From: Anaerolineae bacterium
GTDB lineage: Bacteria; Chloroflexota; Anaerolineae; Aggregatilineales; J027
Reading direction: 5' to 3'
Length of the DNA: 64,000 nucleotides
Assembly (NCBI GenBank): GCA_008933735.1
Contig: WBUL01000005.1
Span: 62,001-126,000 of the forward strand
Shown: positions 52,901 through 61,506 of the stretch, piece after piece
Numbering within the stretch: the first letter of the stretch is position 1
Layout: each line of letters opens with the position of its first letter
The notes under the pieces: model-generated
Told to the model about the DNA's origin: nothing
Database searches by the model: none
Seen by the model: only the letters and a program-made list of their open reading frames with translations
Position numbers and translations under genes: made by a program

Positions 52901-53204
52901 CTTCCAGATGATGCTGTATCTGATGGGGGCAGCGCAGCTTCTCAAACGGTGGGAACTACCTTATGATGTGCGCGGTGGTCTCTTTTGGAGCATCAGCCAG
53001 AATAAGGGGGATGGAAGCATTTTTGCCGACGCAGACGAAATTGAAGCAGCGCGGCATCGTTTACATGAGCATGTTCTGGCAGCGCAGCAGGGAAATTTTG
53101 CCAATCGCCCCACCAAGATGGAAGGTGGCAAATGTTCGCACTACTGCGAGTTCAGCCAGTTCTGCCGCGTGAATCGCGCCAGTCTGAGGAAATCTTCATT
53201 ATAA
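49986..53204 (+). CDS. AddB-like helicase/PD-(D/E)XK nuclease with Fe-S cysteines
   Basis: 1072 aa. Walker-A-like GPAASGKTTAV (Gly8-Thr16), UvrD-like helicase domains to ~780 (FEARGLPHDHVFIAGLSEGI), then a RecB-type nuclease: GSVNHKILEETYRRL, YIDRMDLTEDGGVIVLDYKS (the D...D-x-K core) and NFQMMLYLMGAAQLL. Cys799 plus C-terminal Cys1050, Cys1054 and Cys1060 (KCSHYCEFSQFC) fit the Fe-S staple of AddB-type nucleases, with C-x3-C rather than C-x2-C. DNA end processing in recombination is likely. No addA gene is adjacent. Confidence 0.85.
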   Translation: MSAIILTGPAASGKTTAVLHEILRRESLTHETWVLLPTRLQIDAFRDRLMREADAVFNVRFFNFYELYNLLLDLADDPQRTLYQAASDRILNEVIRQLLREGKITYYHQIADKPGFIKLMGDFVKELKQGAVKPEDFEAYAEKVGQPKDNDLARIYRHYQDFLVKYALVDRDGAGWLALAQLRDNPRLQEKVKKIGLLVVDGYDQFTPLQAQLLGHLIRHIPDTLLTLIHEEDRKEGAHRPFDITLKRLEKYGSAWQTVPHIPTDGIKNTALAHLESQLFTPNPQPSSAENALHRIEAPDARSEARAVMRQIKRLLLEGVSAEDILVVMRSPDPYADALRGAALAYDLPVIVRQSDSILQNPVVAVVLQLVDLHSFDFPRRQMLDVLRNPYLIPPHFTAAQLDDLERLSLEKPIVRGKENWLTGLKMGRVIDEDGETVFQIEDADTLAAQAAAFFGTVTPPEKATARQYVQWIQYLLGPDPMFEAEQRDDAPEMSLPEAVGHFSVYAQIRGQVSEAVLVRDLHAMHGFRNALQEVLSAYDLLADTAHGGEVQIIDWKTFRADLELVLQHRRMDTDLNTRVGRVLVTTVFEARGLPHDHVFIAGLSEGIFPAQQQENPLYSDLERTEMHSLHKLDVQTAEERAVDSGLFYQMCALAKHNLTLSRPTLDEKGNPWPESIFWKAATTILEGSSLVSYRLGEVIAPRDAANPREILVSVSGALRQSPEKIGDSTWEIVRSLNTYPLWRNVVRGRAIELGRESASVPFDGYSGLLRDPALITLAAEKVMNRIWSATQFNELGMCRFRFFSKRLLKLDPYEEPEEGMDIMQLGSVNHKILEETYRRLEGYSISQENQATALQILYEVAAEIFAEAPRHYNFQETALWEQEKQTMLGRLERVVKSDFSESSPVENIGQNRYPFKQEAAFYPAEIDGAAGTLRARGYIDRMDLTEDGGVIVLDYKSGRTPTNKDMEEGRNFQMMLYLMGAAQLLKRWELPYDVRGGLFWSISQNKGDGSIFADADEIEAARHRLHEHVLAAQQGNFANRPTKMEGGKCSHYCEFSQFCRVNRASLRKSSL

Positions 53205-53248
53205 TTTCACACTTTAAAGGTATTTTTTCTCTTTAATCGTAAGTTTTT

Positions 53249-53254
53249 TATAAT
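53249..53254 (+). promoter_or_regulatory. -10 element upstream of the 315-aa membrane protein
   Basis: Perfect TATAAT (53249-53254) after a T-rich run, 20 bases before the ATG at 53275. The -35 is weak. Confidence 0.45.
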
Positions 53255-53274
53255 AGCTCCCAGGTTGAAACGCA

Positions 53275-54222
53275 ATGGTAAACCCACTGCATATTTTTTA
53301 TATTGGCAAGGATACCTTGTTCACACGACAGATGCTGCGTCAGCTTGATATTGGGCGCAACCGTTTTCACCGCCACCCGCTGTATCGCCGCTGGAGTCAT
53401 TATGCTTACAATAATCCTGTCGCCAGAAATGCTGAGCGCATGGCGGAGAAAATCGCTGAGTATGGCCCCTCTTTAACAATTATTATTCCCCTGATGTTTG
53501 GGCTGTCGGCGCTGTTGTTTGGCAAGCAGGGGTTCGCAGTTGCAGTGAGTGTTACCGCTGCGTTGTTTGCGCTGTTGTCGCTGGTGGTGCTGGTCGGGGC
53601 GCTGAGCCTGGCTACTGGTTTGTCTGCATGGGCAGTCGCACGGGAGCGGTTGGAAGGCCGCTGGGATTTAGTGATGCTGATTCCCAAAGATCGTGCTACG
53701 GTGCTGTGGATGCGTGTGTCGTCGATGCTGCACCCTTACCGCCCGATGATGGTCACGTTGGAAGTGCTGCAAAATGGATTGGCAATTGTGGCGGTTTTCA
53801 TCGTAGCGATTGGTAACGTGGACGACAGCCGCCTGGGAGTTTGTCTTGCGTTTTTTATTCCTGCGCTGGTTTTGATTAGCTGGGAACGGTATCAAGACTA
53901 TGCGCTGGGGGTGGTCTCCGGGACTCTGATGGGTCTGCAATTTGATGATCGCCGGGCATTCAGTTTGTCGCTGGCGGCCACAGGCTTCATTATTGCCCTT
54001 CGGATGGCTTTTGTGATGATTGCCTACGGGATTTCTACGCCTCCCGGCGGTTTTGAAACCGTTGTCCCTGGCTTTATCGGCGGCGTGACTGTACTCCCGA
54101 TGGTTGGTATCCCTCTGTGGGCTTGTCTCGTAGTGGGAAGTGTTTATGTGGCTTTGCGTGAAGCGGTGATCGCGCTTCTCTGGCGGGCGTCGCTGCGGCT
54201 CATTGATAATCCGTCCGAGTAA
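53275..54222 (+). CDS. Six-span membrane protein, ABC-permease-like, unassigned
   Basis: 315 aa. A ~65-residue basic N-terminal part, then about seven hydrophobic segments. The cytoplasmic loop AVARERLEGRWDLVMLIPKD resembles the segment after span 2 in ABC-2-type permeases (the E-R-x-x-G-x-W/T-x-x-L motif), which suggests a permease or permease-derived protein. No ATPase gene is adjacent. I cannot give a substrate. Confidence 0.6.
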   Translation: MVNPLHIFYIGKDTLFTRQMLRQLDIGRNRFHRHPLYRRWSHYAYNNPVARNAERMAEKIAEYGPSLTIIIPLMFGLSALLFGKQGFAVAVSVTAALFALLSLVVLVGALSLATGLSAWAVARERLEGRWDLVMLIPKDRATVLWMRVSSMLHPYRPMMVTLEVLQNGLAIVAVFIVAIGNVDDSRLGVCLAFFIPALVLISWERYQDYALGVVSGTLMGLQFDDRRAFSLSLAATGFIIALRMAFVMIAYGISTPPGGFETVVPGFIGGVTVLPMVGIPLWACLVVGSVYVALREAVIALLWRASLRLIDNPSE

Positions 54223-54577
54223 CATTAAACAGAAAAAGAGCGGCTCGCCCGAAACAATCTGGGGAATCTTGACAGATGCATCAAAGTATTCTGAGTGGGA
54301 TCCTGGCATGATTCGTCTGGAGGGAAAAATCGCGCCGGGAGAACAGATCACGATCTATACCAAAGTGTCGCCAGATCGCGCCTTCAAGCCCACAGTGACC
54401 GACTACGAGCCAAACCGGAAGATGGTCTGGCGTTCCGGGATGCCGATGGGGTTGTTCCAGGGAGCACGAACATTTCTCCTTGAACCGCTGGCGGACAACT
54501 CTGTGAAGTTTACCCTGCGTGAGGAGTTTAGCGGTCTCATGATGCCCCTCAAAGAACGTGCGGAACAGAAAACTTAA
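54203..54577 (+). pseudogene. Decayed SRPBCC-family gene (both ends affected)
   Basis: The middle is clearly a START/SRPBCC fold: TIWGILTDASKYSEWDPGMI, LEGKIAPGEQITIY, MVWRSGMPMGLFQGARTFLL and KFTLREEFSGLMMPL. The usual N-terminal strand with a start codon is missing; the only upstream start is a TTG inside the previous gene, without a ribosome site. After MMPL the chain jumps directly to KERAEQKT, so the ~20-25 residues that normally sit there (the final helix start) are deleted in frame. Probably non-functional. Confidence 0.55.
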
Positions 54578-56709
54578 ACCCTCAGGACATAGACCGCGCT
54601 TTGTTCAGGAGGAATCACTGCCCGATAAACCAGCCAATCCGCGTTCGCATGGGTTGGCTCGATCTTCTCTCCTGCCGTATCAACCCGCACCAGAAAGTAG
54701 CGTCCTTCGCCGAGTTCTAATTGTTTCCGGCTGAAATGCAGGGACAGCGTGCGCGGCGTGCGCGAATCGCCAAATTCGCCCGTTTCTAAATTGCCGAGTA
54801 AGACGTATATTTCCCCTGCGCTTTTCCAGAGGTGAAAGGCAACTGTCTGGGGGCGTTCGAGATTTCCGAGGTGGCTTAATCCATTTTCTTTTGCCAGTTC
54901 ATGCAGCAGTGTGGCGACCCGATAGTGCGGAAAGGTGCTGCCCAACTGATATTTGGGTACGAACGGATTAAAGGGTTCTGACCAGTCCGGTGGCTGCCAG
55001 TAGAGCCAGGTGCTGCGCTGGGTCAGCAATGGGGTTTCGGATGTCTGATAATGTACAGTTACATCGTCCGCAATCGTGATCTTTGCGTGGTCAGGAATAT
55101 AGGGGCGGTCATAGGCCGGGGCATATTCTCCGCTGGCCACCCAGAATTCAGCTTCTAAAACTTCGCCTTCTGGTTGGATACCAAGTTTGTGTTGGATTTC
55201 GGGATCAAAAACATCGGCGCGACCCGTTACAAGTACAGGGCTTCCCAGGCTTTCGAGGGCTTCCTTTTGCGCGGCAGTGAGGTTTCCAGGTGTTTGCAGA
55301 ATCAGGGTATTTTGTGGGCTGTCAAGCCATTCAGCGCGGGTGGCACTCAGAAGTGGAGTGCCCCACTTCATAAGCATCGCGGCCTGGTCATCAATCCATT
55401 CGGCGGCGTTCCAGTCCGGATGATTTTCGCTCAACCATTCCATCATGGCGCGGTTATAAACCAGGGTCGCGCCGTAGACTTTTTCCAATGATGCGGCGTT
55501 TTTCTGTGCCTGTGTGAGATTCTCGGCGATATAACGGACATCTGCCTCGCCGAGCAGTTCCATATTTCCGTTGTTCATCCAGGAAATGTAACTTCCGTCG
55601 GGTACTTTCACCCCGTCAGGTGTAATCACTGCCGCATGAGTAAATGCCCACATCGCCCACCGCAGCTTATGGGGTACCTGATGAAGCGTGTCCCAGGGTT
55701 CCCAGCCATCCCAGGTTTCAATCAGATTGTAAAATTTGCAGGGTTTTTCGCGCTGCTGGTTGGCTTTGGCGATCATTGCGCCCCGTGTCAGCAGATTGGC
55801 GGTCTGGAATGTCCAGCCTTTCCAGAGTTGATGCCACCAGTCCTGCCACGCACCGCCCCACGTTTGTTCGATCCATCCATCAATATAGCCATCCGCAACC
55901 AGCGCTTCAAAATCGACGCACCCCACCCGCCAATCCGCGACGGGACTGATTGCACTGGAATAACCAAATACAAGTTTAGCCGGGTTGGCTGATTTGACCG
56001 CTTTGTATAAATCGCGCACGGCCTGGCTGAACGCAGCGACAGTTTGCGGATCAGCCGGGGCGCTTGTACCATACGGCCCGTTGCGGGTGTAAATCATCGG
56101 CCCGGTGAACCCATCGCGCAGGTGAATTGCATCCAGATCGAGAAAATCAGCTAAATGACCCCACTGAGCCCCGAAAAAATCCGGAAAATAGGTGTTCTCT
56201 TGAATCCCGTTGGGGAAGGCCGCGTAAGGATAATGATCCGCTTTGAGACGCTTGATCGGGTGTAGATCCGGCATCCCAATGAACGATTTGGGCGGCGCGT
56301 ACAGTTCCGGGTGGCGGGCATACCAATCCGAGTCGAAGTCATAGATTTTGAGTTCGGGAGGCCAGACAACATGCGCCCATTCCACAAACAGTACACCGAT
56401 TTTGAGGTGCGGTAAATTGCTTCTGGAAGCCTGTTGGCGCAGTTTTGCGATAAAACTCTGAAGATCGGCATAAGTTTTGGTCGCCCAGCGTGCCGTGCGG
56501 CGGCTGCGTGTAGGGATATTTTGATCGGGGTCGCCCGTCCATTCCGTTATGAAGTCAATTAACCAGCCGATATTGAAAAAAATCCCATATTCACCCTCGA
56601 TTCCGTACAGCAGCGGGGCAGTCCGGGTCAGGAGTGTTTCAAGTTGAGGGTCAAGTGGTTGGGTCGGGTCGAACCACGTTAAATCCATTTCGAGCCAACG
56701 ATCTGTCAT
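54574..56709 (-). CDS. Probable glycoside hydrolase-like protein of unassigned family
   Basis: 711 aa, no signal peptide, so cytoplasmic. Residues ~1-430 look like a TIM barrel: LKIGVLFVEWAHVVWPPELK, LDLDAIHLRDGFTGPMIYTR, KLVFGYSSAI, YIDGWIEQTWGGAWQDWW, FYNLIETWDGWEPWDTL. Acidic residues in HLRDGF, WIEQTW and LIETWDGWEP are the candidate catalytic ones. The C-terminal ~280 residues are beta-rich. It ends the sugar operon and overlaps the PfkB gene by ATGA, so it likely splits an imported glycoside before phosphorylation. Confidence 0.55.
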   Translation of the reverse strand: MTDRWLEMDLTWFDPTQPLDPQLETLLTRTAPLLYGIEGEYGIFFNIGWLIDFITEWTGDPDQNIPTRSRRTARWATKTYADLQSFIAKLRQQASRSNLPHLKIGVLFVEWAHVVWPPELKIYDFDSDWYARHPELYAPPKSFIGMPDLHPIKRLKADHYPYAAFPNGIQENTYFPDFFGAQWGHLADFLDLDAIHLRDGFTGPMIYTRNGPYGTSAPADPQTVAAFSQAVRDLYKAVKSANPAKLVFGYSSAISPVADWRVGCVDFEALVADGYIDGWIEQTWGGAWQDWWHQLWKGWTFQTANLLTRGAMIAKANQQREKPCKFYNLIETWDGWEPWDTLHQVPHKLRWAMWAFTHAAVITPDGVKVPDGSYISWMNNGNMELLGEADVRYIAENLTQAQKNAASLEKVYGATLVYNRAMMEWLSENHPDWNAAEWIDDQAAMLMKWGTPLLSATRAEWLDSPQNTLILQTPGNLTAAQKEALESLGSPVLVTGRADVFDPEIQHKLGIQPEGEVLEAEFWVASGEYAPAYDRPYIPDHAKITIADDVTVHYQTSETPLLTQRSTWLYWQPPDWSEPFNPFVPKYQLGSTFPHYRVATLLHELAKENGLSHLGNLERPQTVAFHLWKSAGEIYVLLGNLETGEFGDSRTPRTLSLHFSRKQLELGEGRYFLVRVDTAGEKIEPTHANADWLVYRAVIPPEQSAVYVLRV

Positions 56710-57677
56710 GAAAAACGTGACTCCCGTTTTTCCATTTCAATCATAACCTGTGTCTGTGAGGGCATAGTCTGGGAACCGCCAACACCGGTCACCGTGAAGC
56801 CAGCCGCAATGCTGGCGAACAACATCCTTTTTTCGAGAGGCCAATTTTGCAGCGTGCCATACAGGAAGCCCGCGTCAAAGGTGTCCCCCGCGCCAATGCT
56901 GTCTACCAGTTCGCCTAACACAATGGCATCCTGATGATGCTGCCAGCCCTGCTGGTACACCGTTGAGCCCTGATCGCCCTGTTTGATAATGACGGTCTGA
57001 GTGCCAGCATCAAGCAGAATCCGGGCTGCTTCATCCAGAGAGGAGGCTGCTGTAAGGTGGCGTGCCTCGCCGTCATCACACATGAAAATGTCAATGGAGG
57101 GTAAAACATCTTCTAATCCAACGATCCAGGGCGGCGACATGGCAAAGAGCGGAAACTGCGAGTCCAGGGAGGTGATGAGCCCGCGTGCTTTAGCTTCTTT
57201 AAACAGGTCGCGGGTCGCCCCATGCCAGGCGTCTTTATAGTGCAAGTATCCCCCATTGTGCAGCAGTTTCGCATCCAGCAGAGTATCTATTTCTTCGGAT
57301 GAGAATTCCAGCGGCCACATAGGATGAGTCGGCAGGCGGTACGTCAGGGGGCGTTTACGACTGCCAAACAGCAGCATATACACCCCTATGCCGCCAACGG
57401 TATCCGGCACGAGATTGACTGATCTGGTATCTATCTCTGCACGCTGCAAGGCGTCCAGGATAAACGCGCCGAGTGGGTCATCTGGCAGGCATGAGCTGAT
57501 CCGCACAGAGAGACCCAACCTGGCAAGATTTTGAACTGTATACCCGACCGATCCGGCGGCGGTCATTTCCATGTCGGACGGGCCATCCCAGGTTGGAATC
57601 GATTCCCAGTTGGGTGGCCCTTGCCCGGTAATCAGCAAGTCAATATTTAATGGCCCGACCACAGAAACGTCACGCAT
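56706..57677 (-). CDS. PfkB-family sugar kinase
   Basis: 323 aa. Ribokinase fold: SVVGPLNIDLLI near the start, AAGSVGYTVQNLARLGLSVR (substrate lid/GG motif), IIKQGDQGSTVY and the signature DSIGAGDTFDAGFLYGTL with the anion hole GAGD and catalytic Asp. Sugar unknown. It is coupled to the hydrolase-like gene and 9 bases after the SIS gene stop, within an RbsABC-type uptake operon, so it should phosphorylate the imported sugar. Confidence 0.9.
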   Translation of the reverse strand: MRDVSVVGPLNIDLLITGQGPPNWESIPTWDGPSDMEMTAAGSVGYTVQNLARLGLSVRISSCLPDDPLGAFILDALQRAEIDTRSVNLVPDTVGGIGVYMLLFGSRKRPLTYRLPTHPMWPLEFSSEEIDTLLDAKLLHNGGYLHYKDAWHGATRDLFKEAKARGLITSLDSQFPLFAMSPPWIVGLEDVLPSIDIFMCDDGEARHLTAASSLDEAARILLDAGTQTVIIKQGDQGSTVYQQGWQHHQDAIVLGELVDSIGAGDTFDAGFLYGTLQNWPLEKRMLFASIAAGFTVTGVGGSQTMPSQTQVMIEMEKRESRFS

Positions 57678-57686
57678 AATTCACCC

Positions 57687-58934
57687 CTAATGCGTATCCT
57701 TGGGGAACAGCCAGTTCCAAACCTTCGCATGGCGGGCAATGTTCGCTCGCTGCGTGTCGGGGTTGATGCTGCCCTGGGCGACTGCGCCCCAGTAGGGCAA
57801 AAGCTGACCGGGCAGGATTGCCAGGATCGCAAACAGGTGGGGGTCGGTTTCTGGTAAACGGAATACATCATCAACCTGTTCGGCGACAGCTTCATCGTCT
57901 TCGCTGATGATGCCAATCGATGGTGATTTGAGCATGTAGGTGACCTGAGCGATATCACGCAGTTCTTTGTAAGCCGGGTCGTCCTGAGGGGCAAGGACGA
58001 TAGTCAGAATATCAGGTTGGGTCAGCCCTAATGCGCCATGAATATGCCGCCCCGCACACATACCTTTGGTCGGAATATGTGCCATTTCGTCATATTTGAG
58101 GGCAATTTCTTCCGCCGTGCCTTCGTTCGCGCCGCTCCCCACCACAAGAATACTGCGGATGTTTTTGTAGCGTGCTGAAAGTATCCGCGCCCGCTCACTG
58201 ACCCATTCAAATATATCATCCATTTTGTCGGCGGTAGCAAACAGGCGATTTCTTAAGTCATTCCAATTACGGGCATCCGGACGAGTTAGAGCGCCAATTT
58301 CCAGCGCCAGCCAGATGGACACCGCCAGACGGGTTGTGTAGTGGAAGGTATCTGACCCGCCCGTGTCGAACCCACCCGCGCAGACGATTGAATCGTCGCA
58401 TTTCTGGGTAATTGGACTGCCTGCCACACTGGTAAACGCGACCTGATAAGCACCGAGTTCTTTGGCGGTGGCGGCGGCACGGTTGCTGTCTACGGTGCTG
58501 CCGCTGCCTGAATAGGAGAAAAAGACGATTTTGCTGAAATCAATTGGATGCCCGTAGCGGACATATTCCAGCGAATCTAAATCCCACGCACTCCAGCCCG
58601 CGTAATCCCAGAAGGCGCCGGAAGCGGTTTGCGCAACAAACTGGGAGGTGCCCAGACCGTGCCCAACCATCCCCATAAACCCTTTTTCCACCAGCTTGTG
58701 TGCGATGCCGGGAACGACTTTCTGGTTGTTTTCAAAGGTACCGCGCAGTGCGCTTCCCTGGCTTTTAATATCGAGGTAGAGGTTAAAAGGGTGCTGTGTC
58801 TGTGGTTCTGTGCCCAGGGCACGATACATGATAGGATGCTCACCCGTGCTTTCAATATGGCGTTTAATGTCCCCTTCGATCCCCCACTGTTTGATGCGCT
58901 GACCTGCCTTGCGCTCATATCTGTCATCACTCAT
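57687..58934 (-). CDS. SIS-domain protein (sugar isomerase/deaminase-like)
   Basis: 415 aa. Two SIS-like halves as in GlmS/AgaS proteins: MVGHGLGTSQFVAQTASGAF and KIVFFSYSGSGSTVDSNRAA (phosphosugar loop S-x-S-G-x-T) in the first, SILVVGSGANEGTAEEIALK and DEMAHIPTKGMCAGRHIHGA (E-x-x-H pattern) in the second. This fits an aldose-ketose isomerase or deaminase of a phosphosugar. Overlaps the ATP-binding gene by 8 bases. Confidence 0.8.
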   Translation of the reverse strand: MSDDRYERKAGQRIKQWGIEGDIKRHIESTGEHPIMYRALGTEPQTQHPFNLYLDIKSQGSALRGTFENNQKVVPGIAHKLVEKGFMGMVGHGLGTSQFVAQTASGAFWDYAGWSAWDLDSLEYVRYGHPIDFSKIVFFSYSGSGSTVDSNRAAATAKELGAYQVAFTSVAGSPITQKCDDSIVCAGGFDTGGSDTFHYTTRLAVSIWLALEIGALTRPDARNWNDLRNRLFATADKMDDIFEWVSERARILSARYKNIRSILVVGSGANEGTAEEIALKYDEMAHIPTKGMCAGRHIHGALGLTQPDILTIVLAPQDDPAYKELRDIAQVTYMLKSPSIGIISEDDEAVAEQVDDVFRLPETDPHLFAILAILPGQLLPYWGAVAQGSINPDTQRANIARHAKVWNWLFPKDTH

Positions 58935-60453
58935 GGATTTTATTGCTCCTTACGTCAGTTATTGTGAGTTCCTCTCCCAGCGCATAACGCAGAATTTCTT
59001 CCTGCGTCGTGGTGGATGTATCCAATTCTGCCACAATGCGCCCCTCGTGCATCACCAGAACCCGATGGGAAAGGCCAAGAATTTCCGGTAGTTCCGAAGA
59101 AATCAGCAGCACTGACCGTCCCTGTGTGGTCTGGTCAGCGATGAACTGGTAAATTTCAAACTTCACGCCTACATCAATGCCCTGTGTTGGTTCCATCAGG
59201 ATAAAAATTTCTGGATGTACGGCAAGGCACTTGGCGAGGGCAACTTTTTGCTGGTTGCCGCCGCTCAGATTAGAGACTTCCTGATCCATATGCGGCGTTT
59301 TAATCTCCAGCGCCTGGATTTGTTCCCCGGCAAGCTGGCGTTCTTTTTTCAGATTCAAGAATCCTGCTGTCGAAATCTGTTTCAGTACTGACAGTGTTAT
59401 ATTCCGCCGGATGGGCAGCCCCTGGATGACACCGTCGGCTTTGCGATCTTCCGGCAGACAAATTAACTGGCGGTGAATCGCCTTCCAGGGGCTAGGGCGG
59501 TAAGGCTGCCCTTTTAAGGTAATTTTTCCGGCACTCAGGCGCAGATCACCATACAGGGCTTTGCCGAGTTCGGTTTTACCACTGCCAGAAAGGCCGGCCA
59601 CAGCCAGCACCTCGCCTTTGCGTAGGTTGAAACTGATAGTGTGCAGCACCCGGCCGACTGACAGGTTTTCGACGCGCATGACTTCTTCAGCATCGGGGTT
59701 GGATGGAGCACGCGGCGGGAAAACACTCGACAGCTTGCGCCCAATCATATCCTCCACAAGCGAGTCGCGGGTGACTTCGTGAATCGGGCGGGTGCTGATG
59801 TGCGTTCCATCCCGCAGCACAGTGATGCTGTCCGCGATCTGGAAAATTTCTTCCAGCCGATGCGAAACGTACAGGATTGTCACTCCCCGCTCTTTCAGCA
59901 GGGCAATCGTTTTAAACAGGGCGTCCACCTCGGTCTGATTCAGCGCCGAAGTCGGTTCGTCCATGATCATGAGCTGGCTTTGATTCAGCAGGGCTTTGGC
60001 GATTTCAATAATCTGCTTTTCGCCGACTTTCAACAAGCCAACGGTCATTTCTGGTTTAAGATGGGATGCATTGAGGGCTTCCAGAACCCGGTGGGTTTCC
60101 TGGCGCATGGTCTGGATGTCCAGCACGCCGCCGCGATGGGGCTCCTTGCCGACCAGCATGTTGTGCATGATGCTGCGGTCAGGCATGAGGTTGAAAATCT
60201 GGTAAATCGTGGAAACATTTGCGTCCAGGGCATCTTTCGGGTTATGCGGATGGTACGGTTTGCCATCCATCCAGATTCGCCCGGAATCGGCACGCTCCGC
60301 TCCGGACAGAATCTTGATCAGCGTTGATTTGCCTGCTCCGTTTTCTCCAACCAGGGCATGGGTATGACCGCGCTGGACTTCAAACGATACCCCTTTGAGC
60401 GCCTGCACAGCGATATAGGTTTTACTGAGGTTTTCTATCCGGAGAAAGCTCAT
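58927..60453 (-). CDS. Sugar ABC transporter ATP-binding protein (RbsA type)
   Basis: 508 aa, two fused ABC domains. First: Walker A GENGAGKSTLIKIL, Walker B LMIMDEPTSALNQTEV; the signature region is LLKVGEKQIIEIAKAL (degenerate, as usual in this family). Second: GLSGSGKTELGKAL, LSGGNQQKVALAKCL and ILMEPTQGIDVGVK. Energises import through the RbsC-type permease next door (ATGA overlap). Confidence 0.93.
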   Translation of the reverse strand: MSFLRIENLSKTYIAVQALKGVSFEVQRGHTHALVGENGAGKSTLIKILSGAERADSGRIWMDGKPYHPHNPKDALDANVSTIYQIFNLMPDRSIMHNMLVGKEPHRGGVLDIQTMRQETHRVLEALNASHLKPEMTVGLLKVGEKQIIEIAKALLNQSQLMIMDEPTSALNQTEVDALFKTIALLKERGVTILYVSHRLEEIFQIADSITVLRDGTHISTRPIHEVTRDSLVEDMIGRKLSSVFPPRAPSNPDAEEVMRVENLSVGRVLHTISFNLRKGEVLAVAGLSGSGKTELGKALYGDLRLSAGKITLKGQPYRPSPWKAIHRQLICLPEDRKADGVIQGLPIRRNITLSVLKQISTAGFLNLKKERQLAGEQIQALEIKTPHMDQEVSNLSGGNQQKVALAKCLAVHPEIFILMEPTQGIDVGVKFEIYQFIADQTTQGRSVLLISSELPEILGLSHRVLVMHEGRIVAELDTSTTTQEEILRYALGEELTITDVRSNKIHE

Positions 60454-61433
60454 AACAGAAGCGTCCGTACCCGATCCAGCGACAGCGCCACAATGAGTAT
60501 GCCGCCAGAGACAATGCGCTGGGTGTTGATGTCGTAGCCCAGAAGCACCATACCGTTGGTAATGGTGGTCAGGAAAATTGCGGCGATGAGGGTGTTAAAT
60601 ACTTTACCACGCCCGCCGGAGAGACTCGCTCCTCCCAGCACAACCGCGGTCAGAATGGGAAAGAGGAAATCGCCACCCATCGTTCCCGTAGCGGTGCCCT
60701 GACGCGCCACCTGCATGATTCCACCAAAGGCTGATAGTCCCCCTGCCAGCATATAGGCCATGACTTTGACGAGGTTAGTGTTGATGCCAGACAGCCAGGC
60801 TGCCCGTGCATTGTTCCCCACCGCAAACACATGCGCTCCGAATCGCGTGCGGCGCAATATGATGAACGCTGCCAGGTACAGCACAAACATGATAATCACG
60901 GGGAGTGGGATGTTATTGTTCAAAAGGCGCTCGCGGGAAAGAAATTCGATGGCATCAATCTGATCCCCGGCGATGGTTTTGCCGGAAGTCTGTCGCAGCG
61001 CCAGCCCACCTAATACACTGGATGTTCCCAGTGTGGTGATAATCGAGTTAATTTTCATTCCCGTAATGATCAACCCGTTGATAAGGCCAATCAGCACACC
61101 AACACCGATGGTAACGATCCCTGCAAGGAGAGGTGCATAATCCTCCTGCACCATCAGCTTTGCCATAATGACCCCGCACAGAGTCAGTGTGGCCGCTGAA
61201 GAGAGATCAATATCGCCAAGCAAGATGATAAAATGGGCACCAATGGCAACAATGCCAATCACAGCGGCCTGCCGCAGCACGGTAAAGGCGTTGTTTGTCG
61301 TGGCAAAATTGTCTGTATTAAGGGTCAGATACAGTGCCCACAGGGCGAAAATGACGATGAAACCTTGTTCTCCGACGATGTTGATAACCCGGCGCTGTAA
61401 ATCCTGTCGGTTATCTAAAGCTAAAATTGACAT
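60450..61433 (-). CDS. Sugar ABC transporter permease (RbsC type)
   Basis: 327 aa, ~9 spans. Family blocks: GAHFIILLGDIDLSSAATLT, GLINGLIITGMKINSIITTL, TLGTSSVLGGLA, AAWLSGINTNLVKVMAYMLA and FPILTAVVLGGASLSGGRGK (the ATPase-contact EAA-like loop region). Forms the membrane channel with the RbsA- and RbsB-type partners. A stable hairpin separates it from the binding-protein gene. Confidence 0.93.
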   Translation of the reverse strand: MSILALDNRQDLQRRVINIVGEQGFIVIFALWALYLTLNTDNFATTNNAFTVLRQAAVIGIVAIGAHFIILLGDIDLSSAATLTLCGVIMAKLMVQEDYAPLLAGIVTIGVGVLIGLINGLIITGMKINSIITTLGTSSVLGGLALRQTSGKTIAGDQIDAIEFLSRERLLNNNIPLPVIIMFVLYLAAFIILRRTRFGAHVFAVGNNARAAWLSGINTNLVKVMAYMLAGGLSAFGGIMQVARQGTATGTMGGDFLFPILTAVVLGGASLSGGRGKVFNTLIAAIFLTTITNGMVLLGYDINTQRIVSGGILIVALSLDRVRTLLL

Positions 61434-61462
61434 GTTCTTTTCCTAGATTCAGGAAGCGAGCC

Positions 61463-61491
61463 GCTCCCCTCTTTACGAGAGAGAGGGGAGC
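61463..61491 (-). promoter_or_regulatory. Perfect 10-bp intercistronic hairpin
   Basis: GCTCCCCTCT (61463-61472) pairs with AGAGGGGAGC (61482-61491), loop 9 nt, in the gap between the binding-protein and permease genes. No U-tract. Such structures protect the upstream message from 3' decay and raise binding-protein levels over permease. Confidence 0.6.
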
Positions 61492-61506
61492 AGGTTGGAG
61501 TGTCGG

